Shown one piece after another: positions 30,963 to 40,151 of a DNA stretch of 64,000 nucleotides (its first letter is position 1; every line of letters starts with the position of its first letter). The notes under the pieces were generated by a model, which did no database searches, was not told the DNA's origin, and saw nothing but the letters and a program-made list of their open reading frames with translations. The position numbers and the translations under genes were made by a program. The DNA is from an uncultured Lachnospiraceae bacterium. Its GTDB lineage: Bacteria > Bacillota > Clostridia > Lachnospirales > Lachnospiraceae. The DNA lies in the NCBI GenBank assembly GCA_934402515.1, contig CAKRTZ010000002.1, positions 1 through 64,000 of the forward strand, written 5' to 3'.

Positions 30963-32792
30963 ATGATTCAGAAAAGAGAAGATGTAAGAAACGTTGCGAT
31001 TATTGCTCACGTCGACCACGGTAAAACCACCCTGGTGGATGAGCTGTTAAAACAAAGCGGAGTATTCCGTGAAAACCAGGAAGTCGCTGAACGCGTTATG
31101 GATTCCAACGATATTGAACGTGAACGTGGAATCACAATCCTTTCCAAAAATACAGCAGTCATGTATAAGGGAACCAAAATCAATATTATTGACACCCCAG
31201 GGCATGCTGATTTCGGTGGCGAGGTCGAGCGTGTCTTAAAGATGGTAAATGGTGTTATCCTTGTGGTAGATGCTTTTGAAGGTCCTATGCCCCAGACAAA
31301 ATTTGTTCTCCGTAAAGCTTTGGAACTTGATCTTCCGGTTATCTGCTGCATTAATAAGGTCGACCGTCCTGAGGCGCGTCCGGAAGCAGTGGTTGACGAG
31401 GTACTGGAACTGTTTATGGATCTGGATGCCAGCGATGAACAGTTAGACTGTCCTTTCGTTTTTGCTTCTGCAAAATCCGGTACTGCTACATTGAATCTAA
31501 CCGTCAAAAATAAGGACATGACTCCTCTTTTTGACACCATTCTTGATTATATTCCTGCTCCCGAAGGTGATCCGGATGCAGGCACCCAGGTTCTCATCAG
31601 CACCATCGATTACAATGAATATGTGGGACGTATCGGTGTGGGCAAGGTTGATAACGGTGTGGTAAAGGTCAACCAGGATGTGGTAATTGTAAACCACCAT
31701 GAGCCTGATAAAATGAAAAAAGTAAAAATCAGCAAGCTCTATGAGTATGATGGTTTGAATAAAATGGAAGTAAAGGAGGCAGGCATCGGTTCCATCGTTG
31801 CCATTTCCGGTATTACAGATATTCATATTGGTGATACACTATGTTCTCCTGAGAATCCCCAGCCCATTCCTTTCCAGAAAATTTCCGAGCCTACCATTGC
31901 CATGCATTTCATTGTCAATGACTCTCCTCTTGCGGGACAGGAAGGTAAATTCGTCACCAGCCGTCATCTCCGTGACCGTCTGATGCGGGAGTTAAATACC
32001 GATGTTTCCCTCCGTGTTGAGGAAACCGAAAATACAGACTCCTTCAAGGTATCCGGACGTGGTGAGCTGCATTTATCCGTGCTGATTGAGAATATGCGCC
32101 GTGAGGGCTATGAATTTGCAGTAAGTAAAGCTGAGGTTTTATATAAGACTGACGAGAACGGTAAGAAATTAGAACCTATGGAGTTAGCTTATATCGATGT
32201 TCCCGATGAATTTTCCGGTGTAGTTATCCAGAAATTAAGCGAACGAAAAGGCGAGCTTCGCAGCATGGGACAGGCATCCGGCGGTTACACCCGTCTGGAG
32301 TTCTCCATTCCCTCCAGAGGTTTGATCGGTTATCGTGGTGACTTTATGACCGATACCAAAGGTAATGGTATCATCAATACCATTTTCGATGGCTACGGCC
32401 CTTACAAGGGAGATATCTCGTACCGTAAACAGGGTTCTTTAATCGCTTTCGAGGCTGGCGAATCCATCACCTACGGTCTCTTCAATGCCCAGGAGCGCGG
32501 TACTCTGTTTATCGGACCCGGTGAAAAGGTTTATGCCGGCATGGTAATCGGACAGACCGGTAAAGCAGAGGATATCGAGGTCAATGTATGTAAAACCAAG
32601 CATTTGACCAATACCCGTTCTTCCAGTGCTGACGAGGCATTGCGTCTGGTGCCGAAGCGGATTTTAAGTCTGGAACAGTGTCTGGATTTCATTGAAACGG
32701 ATGAATTGTTGGAAGTCACTCCGAAAAATCTTAGAATTCGTAAGAAGATCTTAGATCCTACACTGAGAAAGCGTTCCCAGTTCAAGAAGTAA
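30963..32792 (+). CDS. typA: Ribosome-binding translational GTPase TypA/BipA
   Basis: A 609-residue elongation-factor-like GTPase. G1 is AHVDHGKTT, G3 DTPGHADFGGE and G4 NKVDR, followed by domain II, an EF-G-like domain and the BipA C-terminal domain (ending KKILDPTLRKRSQFKK). BipA assists 50S assembly at low temperature and responds to stress. The ATG at 30963 (MIQKREDVRNVAIIAHVD) matches family starts; GGAAAGG is 13 bases away, so the ATG at 30951 is an alternative but too close to that site. It is followed by a bidirectional terminator. Confidence 0.95.
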   Translation: MIQKREDVRNVAIIAHVDHGKTTLVDELLKQSGVFRENQEVAERVMDSNDIERERGITILSKNTAVMYKGTKINIIDTPGHADFGGEVERVLKMVNGVILVVDAFEGPMPQTKFVLRKALELDLPVICCINKVDRPEARPEAVVDEVLELFMDLDASDEQLDCPFVFASAKSGTATLNLTVKNKDMTPLFDTILDYIPAPEGDPDAGTQVLISTIDYNEYVGRIGVGKVDNGVVKVNQDVVIVNHHEPDKMKKVKISKLYEYDGLNKMEVKEAGIGSIVAISGITDIHIGDTLCSPENPQPIPFQKISEPTIAMHFIVNDSPLAGQEGKFVTSRHLRDRLMRELNTDVSLRVEETENTDSFKVSGRGELHLSVLIENMRREGYEFAVSKAEVLYKTDENGKKLEPMELAYIDVPDEFSGVVIQKLSERKGELRSMGQASGGYTRLEFSIPSRGLIGYRGDFMTDTKGNGIINTIFDGYGPYKGDISYRKQGSLIAFEAGESITYGLFNAQERGTLFIGPGEKVYAGMVIGQTGKAEDIEVNVCKTKHLTNTRSSSADEALRLVPKRILSLEQCLDFIETDELLEVTPKNLRIRKKILDPTLRKRSQFKK

Positions 32793-32815
32793 TTGTAATT
32801 TCATATATATCATAA

Positions 32816-32847
32816 AAATGCAGGGGCTGCAACCCCTGCATTTATTA
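32816..32847. terminator. Bidirectional terminator between typA and purA
   Basis: AAATGCAGGGG/CCCCTGCATTT (32816-32826 and 32833-32843) with a 6-base loop and flanking A and T runs. Confidence 0.85.
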
Positions 32848-32864
32848 AATGTTTATAAAAAGTT

Positions 32865-34157
32865 TTATTTCTTCAAAGGACTCTCGCGGTAGATAATGTC
32901 CTGACGACCGGGGCCATTGCTGACCATGGTAATGGGATAACCAATCTGCTCCTCGATGAACTCCACATACTTTCTGCAGTTCTCCGGCAAATCCTCGTAT
33001 TTCTTGATGCCACGAATGTCACATTTCCATCCGGGTAATTTCTTCAGAACCGGTTTTGCTTTTTCCAGTTTACAGGTTACAGGGAAATCGGTGGTCACTT
33101 CGCCATCAATCTCATAGCCTACGCATACCGGAATTTCATCCAGATAACCCAGAACATCCAGTACAGTAAAAGCCACATCGGTGGTACCCTGGAGACGGCA
33201 GCCATATTTGGATGCCACACAGTCAAACCATCCCATACGGCGGGGACGTCCGGTAGTTGCACCGAACTCACCACCATCACCACCGCGGCGGCGCAGCTCG
33301 TCTGCCTCATCACCGAAAATTTCAGATACAAAAGCACCGGCTCCTACTGCGGAGGAATATGCCTTACATACAGTTACGATTTCCTTAATCTCATAAGGAG
33401 GAATTCCTGCTCCGATGGCACCGTAAGCTGCCAAGGTAGAGGAAGAAGTTACCATGGGGTAAATACCGTGGTCAGGGTCTTTTAAGGTTCCAAGCTGACC
33501 CTCCAAGAGAACGGTCTTGCCCTCTTTCAGTGCTTTGTCCAGGAAGGAAGAAACATCACACACATAGGGTGCAATCATCTCTTTGTACTGGTGCAGAGTC
33601 TCTAACAACTCAGCCGGATCTAAGAGAGGTTTGTGATACAAATGCTCTAACAGGACATTCTTTGTCTCGCAGATGCGCTGTACTTTCTCTTTTAACAGTT
33701 CCTCGTCAAACAGTTCGCTGACCTGGAAACCAATCTTTGCATATTTATCCGAATAAAAAGGCGCAATACCGGATTTAGTGGAACCAAAAGACTTACCACC
33801 GAGACGCTCCTCCTCGTACTGGTCGAACAGAACGTGGTAGGGCATTACCATCTGGGCACGGTCTGATACCAGAATCTTCGGCATAGGCACGCCGCGGTCT
33901 ACGATGGATTTGATCTCATTAAACAAAACCGGAATGTTCAAAGCCACACCGTTACCGATGATGCTGGTGGTATGTTTGTAAAAAACACCGCTGGGTAAGG
34001 TGTGAAGTGCAAATTTACCATAATCGTTGACAATGGTGTGTCCTGCGTTGGCACCACCCTGGAAACGAACAATAATGTCCGCTTTCTCTGCCATCATATC
34101 TGTGATTTTACCTTTTCCTTCGTCACCCCAGTTGGCTCCGACTACTGCTTTAACCAT
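32865..34157 (-). CDS. purA: Adenylosuccinate synthetase
   Basis: A 430-residue GTP-dependent enzyme converting IMP plus aspartate to adenylosuccinate. The N-terminal GANWGDEGKGKITD loop, GGANAGHTI and the C-terminal NKxD-like region are intact. Length is normal. The ribosome site AGGAGG belongs to the repeat element at 34165-34241. Between the purB stop and this gene lie a promoter-like sequence, a strong terminator hairpin and the element, so purA has separate, possibly attenuated, control rather than simple read-through from purB. Confidence 0.97.
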   Translation of the reverse strand: MVKAVVGANWGDEGKGKITDMMAEKADIIVRFQGGANAGHTIVNDYGKFALHTLPSGVFYKHTTSIIGNGVALNIPVLFNEIKSIVDRGVPMPKILVSDRAQMVMPYHVLFDQYEEERLGGKSFGSTKSGIAPFYSDKYAKIGFQVSELFDEELLKEKVQRICETKNVLLEHLYHKPLLDPAELLETLHQYKEMIAPYVCDVSSFLDKALKEGKTVLLEGQLGTLKDPDHGIYPMVTSSSTLAAYGAIGAGIPPYEIKEIVTVCKAYSSAVGAGAFVSEIFGDEADELRRRGGDGGEFGATTGRPRRMGWFDCVASKYGCRLQGTTDVAFTVLDVLGYLDEIPVCVGYEIDGEVTTDFPVTCKLEKAKPVLKKLPGWKCDIRGIKKYEDLPENCRKYVEFIEEQIGYPITMVSNGPGRQDIIYRESPLKK

Positions 34158-34164
34158 TGTAAAT

Positions 34165-34241
34165 CCTCCTTGTTTTGCGGAGCAAAATGCGACTGCCTTT
34201 GCAGGAGCAATGTCTCCTGCGGAGCCATCGGATTTTCCTCC
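34165..34241 (-). repeat. Shine-Dalgarno-bracketed hairpin element before purA
   Basis: AGGAGG copies (plus-strand CCTCC at 34165-34169 and 34237-34241) 72 bases apart bracket TTTTGC-GGA-GCAAAA and a larger GCAGGAG/CTCCTGC hairpin, flanked by AAAATGC and GGATTTT. Same architecture as the dapA and ferredoxin-gene elements, with a longer core. Confidence 0.75.
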
Positions 34242-34256
34242 TTGTTTTACGAAATT

Positions 34257-34288
34257 AAAAAAGGCAGATACCGTAAAAAGTATCTGCC
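34257..34288 (-). terminator. Strong intrinsic terminator upstream of purA
   Basis: A perfect 9-bp GGCAGATAC/GTATCTGCC stem (34263-34271 and 34280-34288) followed on the minus strand by six U. It either ends purB transcripts or acts in the purA leader. Confidence 0.8.
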
Positions 34289-34310
34289 AATTATTACTTC
34301 TTACTTATAT

Positions 34311-34339
34311 AGTATAGCGTAAACAATACTATAAGTAAA
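34311..34339 (-). promoter_or_regulatory. Candidate purA promoter upstream of the terminator
   Basis: TTTACT (34334-34339), 17-base spacer, TATACT (34311-34316) on the minus strand. It lies within an imperfect palindrome (ACTTATA ... TATAAGT) that could be an operator. The predicted start near 34304 is only 16 bases before the terminator stem. Confidence 0.45.
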
Positions 34340-34377
34340 ATCATTATTTTTTATATACGTTATAAGCGAGGCTTATA

Positions 34378-35817
34378 TTATACATTAATCTCCGCTTTTA
34401 CGCCCAGCAATGCTTTATTTTCCTCCAGAATCGGCTGTACCACCGTCTTTAAGAACTTCTCTACCTGGATTTCACTGCGTCCGGTGTAGCGGGCAGGGTC
34501 CATGGTTTTCTTTAAGTCCTCCAAGGTCATGTTGAAGGCGGGATCTGCGGCAATGAGTTCCAGTAAGTTATTGTCCTTGCCTTCCACCTTCACCTGGCGT
34601 CCTGCCTCCATGGACAGGGTACGGATTTTCTCATGGAGCTCCTGACGGTCACCGCCTGCTTTTACCGCATCCATCATAATGTTTTCCGTTGCCATGAAGG
34701 GCAGTTCGCTCATGAGGCGTTTCTCGATAACCTTAGGATATACCACCAGTCCGTCCACCACGTTCAGACATAAATCCAGAATACCATCGGTAGCCAGGAA
34801 TCCTTCGGGGATGGAGAGACGTTTGTTGGCAGAGTCATCCAGAGTACGCTCAAACCACTGGGTGGCAGAGGTAATCGCAGGATTTAACGCATCAATCATC
34901 ACATAGCGGGACAGAGAGGCGATACGCTCACTTCTCATGGGGTTGCGCTTATATGCCATGGCAGAGGAACCAATCTGGCTCTTCTCAAAAGGCTCTTCCA
35001 CTTCTTTTAAGTGCTGTAACAGACGGATGTCGTTACTCATCTTGTGGGCGGAGGCTGCAATGCCTGCCAGCACATTGGCAACTCTGGTATCTAACTTACG
35101 GCTATAGGTCTGGCCGGATACGGGGAAACATGCCTTAAATCCCATCTTCTGGGCAATCATGGGGTCAATCTTATCAATCTTTTCCTGGTCACCATCAAAC
35201 AGTTCCAGGAAGGATGCCTGTGTACCGGTGGTTCCCTTGGAACCTAACAGCTTCATGTTGTCCAGTACATAGTTTAAGTCCTCCAAATCCATGCAGAACT
35301 CCTGTAACCACAGGGTTGCACGTTTGCCAACGGTAGTGGGCTGTGCGGGCTGGAAATGGGTAAATGCCAGGGTAGGCTGTGCTTTATATTTATCTGCGAA
35401 ACGGGCTAACTCATCAATGACATTGACCAGCTTTTTCTTCACCAGTTTCAGCGCCTCGGTCATCACAATCACATCGGTGTTATCTCCTACATAACAGGAG
35501 GTTGCACCCAGATGGATGATTCCCTTTGCCTTGGGGCACTGCACACCATAGGCGTACACATGGCTCATAACATCGTGGCGCACTTCCTTTTCCCGTGCTT
35601 TTGCCACATCATAGTTAATATCGTCTGCATGCTCTTTCAGCTCATCAATCATTTCCTGGGTAATCTGCTGCAGTCCCAGTTCATGCTCTACCTCTGCCAG
35701 AGCAATCCAAAGTTTACGCCAGGTGCGAAACTTCATATCCGGTGAAAAAATATACTGCATCTCCTTGCTGGCATAGCGCTCAGACAAAGGGCTTACATAT
35801 CTGTCGGTTGGCATCAT
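34378..35817 (-). CDS. purB: Adenylosuccinate lyase
   Basis: A 479-residue fumarase/aspartase-superfamily enzyme that cleaves SAICAR and adenylosuccinate. The signature GSSAMAYKRNPMRSERI and the N-terminal SPLSERYASKEMQYIF are present, with catalytic His in HLGATSCYVGDNTD. It lies 13 bases after the purF stop (purC-purF-purB order), so it is part of the purine operon. Two adjacent ATG codons occur; the first has the better spacing to AAAGGA. Confidence 0.95.
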   Translation of the reverse strand: MMPTDRYVSPLSERYASKEMQYIFSPDMKFRTWRKLWIALAEVEHELGLQQITQEMIDELKEHADDINYDVAKAREKEVRHDVMSHVYAYGVQCPKAKGIIHLGATSCYVGDNTDVIVMTEALKLVKKKLVNVIDELARFADKYKAQPTLAFTHFQPAQPTTVGKRATLWLQEFCMDLEDLNYVLDNMKLLGSKGTTGTQASFLELFDGDQEKIDKIDPMIAQKMGFKACFPVSGQTYSRKLDTRVANVLAGIAASAHKMSNDIRLLQHLKEVEEPFEKSQIGSSAMAYKRNPMRSERIASLSRYVMIDALNPAITSATQWFERTLDDSANKRLSIPEGFLATDGILDLCLNVVDGLVVYPKVIEKRLMSELPFMATENIMMDAVKAGGDRQELHEKIRTLSMEAGRQVKVEGKDNNLLELIAADPAFNMTLEDLKKTMDPARYTGRSEIQVEKFLKTVVQPILEENKALLGVKAEINV

Positions 35818-35830
35818 TCAAATTTCCTTT

Positions 35831-37282
35831 CTATTTGTCAAAATCGCCGCGAATATCTTCGGTGGGCGGTTCCAACGGGTATTTGCCTGTAAAGCATCCC
35901 TTGCAGATGCCCAGTCCTCCCGTCAGTTCTTCCAGTCGTTCTTCTTTCAGATATGCCAGGGAATCGGAACCGATGATCTGTCGGATTTCCTCCACGGAAC
36001 GATTATAGGCAATCAACTGGTCTCTTGCCGGTACATCTGTACCAAAGTAGCAGGGCCATAAAAATTCCGGTGAGCTGACCCGCATATGTACTTCTTTTGC
36101 GCCGGCTGCCCGGAGCATCCGCACAATTCTGTCGGAGGTGGTTCCCCGGACGATGGAATCATCAATCATAATGACCCGTTTGCCCTTCACCGCCTCTTTC
36201 AGCGCATTCAGTTTCACCTGCACACTGCTCTCCCGGGTTTTCTGTTTCGGTTTGATAAAGGTACGTCCCACATAGGCATTTTTTACAAACGCCTGTCCAT
36301 AAGGAATACCGGACTGCAGGGAATATCCCAGGGCAGCCACATTACCGGATTCCGGCACACCTACTACCAGATCTGCCTCCACCGGGGAATCCATGGCAAG
36401 GAATTTTCCTGCCAGAATTCTGGAATTGTATACGCTCACGCCGTCAATATAGCTGTCGGGTCTTGCGAAATAAATGTACTCAAAAACGCAGCGGGCATGC
36501 TGCTCTTTCGGAATACAGTGTGTCTTATCGGATTCGATGCCTTTGGAGGGAGAAATGGTCACAATTTCTCCCGGCTCCACATCCCGCACAAACTCCGCGC
36601 CGATGGTATCCAGGGCACAGGTTTCACTGGCCAGAATATAGGCATTATCCCGTTTGCCGATACATAAGGGACGGAATCCAAAGGGATCTCTGGCGCCGAT
36701 AAGTTTCCGGGGGGACATGACAATCAGGGAATAAGCTCCCTTAATCTTGTGCATGGCTCTTCCCACTGCCTCTTCTACCGTTTTGGAATTCAGACGTTCC
36801 CTTGCGATATAGTAGGCAATGACCTCAGAATCAATGGTGGTCTGGAAAATAGCGCCGGTGTAGGCAAGTTCTTCCCGAAGTTCCGGGGCATTGATAAGAT
36901 TACCGTTATGGGCAAGTCCCAATGTCCCCTTCACATAGTTTAAAACCAGAGGCTGTGCATTTTCTCTGGTGGAGCTGCCTGCTGTGGAATAGCGCACATG
37001 ACCTACACCGATATCTCCCTTTAATTGTTCCAGGATTTCCGGTGTGAAAGCCTCGTTTAACAGTCCCATATCCTTGGAACTGAGAACTTTTCCTTTCGGG
37101 CCATGGGTATCGCTCACTGCAATACCGCAGCTCTCCTGGCCGCGGTGCTGCAGGGAATACAATCCATAATAAATCGTGGATGCCACATCATGTCCGTCAA
37201 AATCGTACATGCCAAAGACGCCACATTCCTCCTTGGGTGCGTCATCCAGTTCTGTCTGTTCATACAGATTTAATTCTGCCAT
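35831..37282 (-). CDS. purF: Amidophosphoribosyltransferase
   Basis: A 483-residue glutamine PRPP amidotransferase, first step of purine synthesis. The class II glutaminase begins at the catalytic Cys in EECGVFGMYD after a propeptide of about 18 residues, and the PRPP-binding loop VIMIDDSIVRGTTSDRIV is intact. The C-terminus contains a LGICKGCF cysteine pair found in the Bacillus-type Fe-S enzyme. The ATG at 37282 is chosen over a TTG two codons upstream because AGGAG lies at 9 bases. It is 35 bases after purC. Confidence 0.95.
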   Translation of the reverse strand: MAELNLYEQTELDDAPKEECGVFGMYDFDGHDVASTIYYGLYSLQHRGQESCGIAVSDTHGPKGKVLSSKDMGLLNEAFTPEILEQLKGDIGVGHVRYSTAGSSTRENAQPLVLNYVKGTLGLAHNGNLINAPELREELAYTGAIFQTTIDSEVIAYYIARERLNSKTVEEAVGRAMHKIKGAYSLIVMSPRKLIGARDPFGFRPLCIGKRDNAYILASETCALDTIGAEFVRDVEPGEIVTISPSKGIESDKTHCIPKEQHARCVFEYIYFARPDSYIDGVSVYNSRILAGKFLAMDSPVEADLVVGVPESGNVAALGYSLQSGIPYGQAFVKNAYVGRTFIKPKQKTRESSVQVKLNALKEAVKGKRVIMIDDSIVRGTTSDRIVRMLRAAGAKEVHMRVSSPEFLWPCYFGTDVPARDQLIAYNRSVEEIRQIIGSDSLAYLKEERLEELTGGLGICKGCFTGKYPLEPPTEDIRGDFDK

Positions 37283-37317
37283 TCTCAAATGCTCCTCATA
37301 AAAAGGGGTGTCAGTTC

Positions 37318-38025
37318 CTAGGCAAGTCCGAGACGTTTGAATACCTCGTTGTATGCCTCTTCTACATTGCCCAGATCACGACGGAAACGGTCTTTATCCA
37401 GTTTTTCGTTGGTGTGAACATCCCAGAGACGGCAGGTATCGGGAGAGATTTCATCTGCCAGAATAATCTGGTCATGATAACGGCCAAACTCAATTTTGAA
37501 GTCGATGAGTTTGATGTCCGCCTGCAGAAAATACTCTTTTAATACCTCATTTACTTTGAATGCATATTTCTTGATGGTATCAATCTCCTCCCAGGTTGCA
37601 AGTCCGAGAGCCACTGCGAAATAGCTGTTGATGAGGGGATCGCCCAGATCATCATTTTTATAGGAAAACTCAATGGTAGGCTCTTTGAAGGGGGTTCCTT
37701 CCTCAACGCCCAGTCTCTTGGAAAAACTTCCGGCAGCTACGTTACGGATGATTACCTCAAGGGGAACGATCTGTACTTTTTTCACTGCGGTTTCACGATC
37801 ACTTAACTCTTCAATGTAATGAGTGGGAACTCCTTTTTCCTCAAGGATTTTGAATACATGGTTGGTCATACGGTTGTTCACAACGCCTTTTCCCATGATG
37901 GTTCCCTTTTTAATGCCGTTAAATGCGGTGGCATCATCCTTGTAATCCACGATAAGTACATCGGGATCCTCTGTTTTGTAAACCTTTTTTGCTTTGCCTT
38001 CATAAAGCTGTTCCAATTTCTGCAT
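37318..38025 (-). CDS. purC: SAICAR synthetase
   Basis: A 235-residue ATP-grasp-like enzyme joining CAIR and aspartate. It begins QKLEQLYEGKAKKVYKTED, with SFSKRLGVEEGTPF and LIDFKIEFGRYHDQIILADEISPDTCRLWD, all family hallmarks. First gene of the purC-purF-purB cluster on the minus strand. No purine riboswitch is visible in the 100 bases upstream. Confidence 0.96.
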   Translation of the reverse strand: MQKLEQLYEGKAKKVYKTEDPDVLIVDYKDDATAFNGIKKGTIMGKGVVNNRMTNHVFKILEEKGVPTHYIEELSDRETAVKKVQIVPLEVIIRNVAAGSFSKRLGVEEGTPFKEPTIEFSYKNDDLGDPLINSYFAVALGLATWEEIDTIKKYAFKVNEVLKEYFLQADIKLIDFKIEFGRYHDQIILADEISPDTCRLWDVHTNEKLDKDRFRRDLGNVEEAYNEVFKRLGLA

Positions 38026-38117
38026 GGTAAGTTATCCTTTCCTTTCCTTTGTGGTGTAGGCTTTCGCTCCTGGCGAAACACTCACATAGCCTAGTATAGT
38101 AAATGAATATTTAAAAA

Positions 38118-39281
38118 TCAAGTTCTGTCAGACACCTTCTTGAGAATCTCGTCAGCATCCTGGGGATAGTCATGGGCTACTTCCTTAATGATTCGTTTCG
38201 CATTCTCTGCCAGTCCCTGATTATATTCCATCCTTTTGCGAAGAGACTGACGTTGTTGGATAAGGCCATGGCGGATCTCCACCATCTCCCGGTTATCCAC
38301 CAGTGCCAGTGCCTGTCCGGGCCAGATATCTGGAATCTGAAGCTGATAATGATACAGAGTCCGCAACATTTCTTTATGATAAAAGGCCAGATCATCTTCC
38401 GCCAGTTCCAATGCTTCCCGCTCTTCTTTTTCCTTTATATACTTATTCCACAAATCGTTGAGTTCTTCTGACCGTTCCACCTCATACTTTAACCGCAGAT
38501 ATTCCAACAGATTCGTGTTATTGATATACCGAATTTTTACTTTGTTTTGCAGCAAGATCAGACGATTTAAGGTCTTAGAGGTTCGTCTCACTTCCGTCTT
38601 TGCGTCCAGATGTTTGGCATAAATCACAGTGATGGCGATTGCTGCTGCCCCAGCCGTAATCAGATAACCGATCTGGGTATCCATTCCAAAGCCCAGCTGC
38701 AGAATTGCCAGCATACTCAGGCAGAGCGCCACTGCCACCAGACAGATAACGGCCATTCCTCTGGTGTTTTCCACCGTAGCCCTCCACTGCTTCTGCTGGA
38801 ACTGACAGGAATTCCGTTCACGATCCAGTCTCTGCAGATCCTGGCGCACCAGCATCTGGTAATCCTCCGCCTCTTTGAGCTTGCGATAACCTTCCTGTAC
38901 TTCATTTTCCATACGCTGCATCCGGTTATAATCACTTTCCTTCATCCGGTCTTTTCTGGAAAGATAATTTTCTCTGCTTTGCGAGAGTTCCACAATTTTC
39001 TGTGCCTGCTGACGCAGCTGCTCCCTATCCGGTTCCGGCAGTGCCTCAATTTCCTCCATATCCGTGAGATAGGTGGTAACCAGATTGTACTCTTCCGTCA
39101 GCTGGTCCAGTTCTCCGGATGCCTCCGCGATCTGTTCCAGACAGTTATCCACATAGCGGAGACGTTCCTCTTTGTCCCGCATGTTGATGACTTCACGGTC
39201 AAACTGCCCGCTTTCCTCATCATAGTTCTTTTCTTCATATTCTTTTTTTCTTCCAAAAAATAACTTTTTTAAAAAACCCAT
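38118..39281 (-). CDS. Coiled-coil membrane protein of the DUF5717/DUF5716 operon
   Basis: A 387-residue protein of unknown function. Residues 35-170 are a long heptad-rich coiled coil, residues ~175-220 hold two transmembrane helices (VICLVAVALCLSMLAILQL and IGYLITAGAAAIAITVIYA), and a second coiled coil fills the rest to the C-terminus. Both soluble parts should be on the same side. The N-terminus MGFLKKLFFGRKK is cationic with hydrophobic residues. It is the last gene of the operon, 4 bases after the helical-repeat gene, so it is a likely membrane partner of the operon proteins. Confidence 0.75.
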   Translation of the reverse strand: MGFLKKLFFGRKKEYEEKNYDEESGQFDREVINMRDKEERLRYVDNCLEQIAEASGELDQLTEEYNLVTTYLTDMEEIEALPEPDREQLRQQAQKIVELSQSRENYLSRKDRMKESDYNRMQRMENEVQEGYRKLKEAEDYQMLVRQDLQRLDRERNSCQFQQKQWRATVENTRGMAVICLVAVALCLSMLAILQLGFGMDTQIGYLITAGAAAIAITVIYAKHLDAKTEVRRTSKTLNRLILLQNKVKIRYINNTNLLEYLRLKYEVERSEELNDLWNKYIKEKEEREALELAEDDLAFYHKEMLRTLYHYQLQIPDIWPGQALALVDNREMVEIRHGLIQQRQSLRKRMEYNQGLAENAKRIIKEVAHDYPQDADEILKKVSDRT

Positions 39282-39285
39282 TCTG

Positions 39286-40134
39286 TTATCCCTGCATCAG
39301 ACTCCGATAGTGTTCCTTTAGTTTTCCGGTCAGCTTGCCTGCCTCCCGGTCATAGGCTGCATTCCCTTCATGTACCTTCAGCTGCCGTAAATTTTCCAGT
39401 CCCTGCATGGCCTCGCTTTCCTTCCATTTTTCTTCCACTGCGCTGATCCGTTTTTCTGCCAGAAGGGAATAGCGGTACGCATCCTCATGTTCTGCAATAT
39501 AGGCCAGGTATTGCTCCTGGGGGCAGTACATCCGCATGGCAAGCAGATATTCCACATAGGATTCTTCGCTTCCACTGATACGGTAAGAATTCATAAATTC
39601 TTCTGCTGCTTCCTCAAAAAGAAATAATTGTGTCAATAATACTCCTCTGTTGTGATGCACCCTGGCAAGATTTTCCCGGTCTCCTGCCGTTCCATTTTCA
39701 TAGGGAATTTCTCTCTCCAGGGCTTCATATTCCTGCATTGCCTGCCAGACCTGCCCATTTTTCAGAAAATAGTCTGCTCTAGCCTTACGTTTCTCCCCCA
39801 CATCCATAGAGGCGCCTTCTGACAGCACTGTCTCAATATGATGGATTTCTTCTTCGGTCTGATAACCTGCATATTGCAGAATAGTTCCCACAAAAGCGCT
39901 CTCTGATGCCTGATGGCTGATAAGACCATTCAGTTCTCCGGCAAGCTGTGTCAAACCGCATTGTTTATCGATCCAGTCCACCAGTTCTCTGCTGACAATG
40001 GCGTGATCCAGCAAATACGCATTTTCGCCGAGGCAATAGCATAGTTCTTCCACACAATATACTTTTACACCGATTCTTAGAAAGGTATAGGGCTGCCTGG
40101 CATAATCGCCTACGCACAGCACGGCATTTCGCAT
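39286..40134 (-). CDS. Helical-repeat (TPR-like) protein of the DUF5717/DUF5716 operon
   Basis: A 282-residue soluble protein that I do not recognise by name. The N-terminal ~110 residues (VGDYARQPYTFLRIGVKVYCVEEL) form a compact domain with many predicted helices; residues 125-190 include two TPR-like helix pairs (GQVWQAMQEYEALERE and HHNRGVLLTQLFLFEEAAEEFM). The end is charged. It is 17 bases downstream of DUF5716 and 4 bases upstream of the coiled-coil membrane gene, so it is cotranscribed and probably a scaffold or adaptor. Confidence 0.75.
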   Translation of the reverse strand: MRNAVLCVGDYARQPYTFLRIGVKVYCVEELCYCLGENAYLLDHAIVSRELVDWIDKQCGLTQLAGELNGLISHQASESAFVGTILQYAGYQTEEEIHHIETVLSEGASMDVGEKRKARADYFLKNGQVWQAMQEYEALEREIPYENGTAGDRENLARVHHNRGVLLTQLFLFEEAAEEFMNSYRISGSEESYVEYLLAMRMYCPQEQYLAYIAEHEDAYRYSLLAEKRISAVEEKWKESEAMQGLENLRQLKVHEGNAAYDREAGKLTGKLKEHYRSLMQG

Positions 40135-40151
40135 CGTGGATTCCTCCTTCT

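Noticed and set aside
37289..38117. Purine riboswitch upstream of purF or purC
   Set aside because: The short intergenic regions do not contain the conserved purine aptamer loops.
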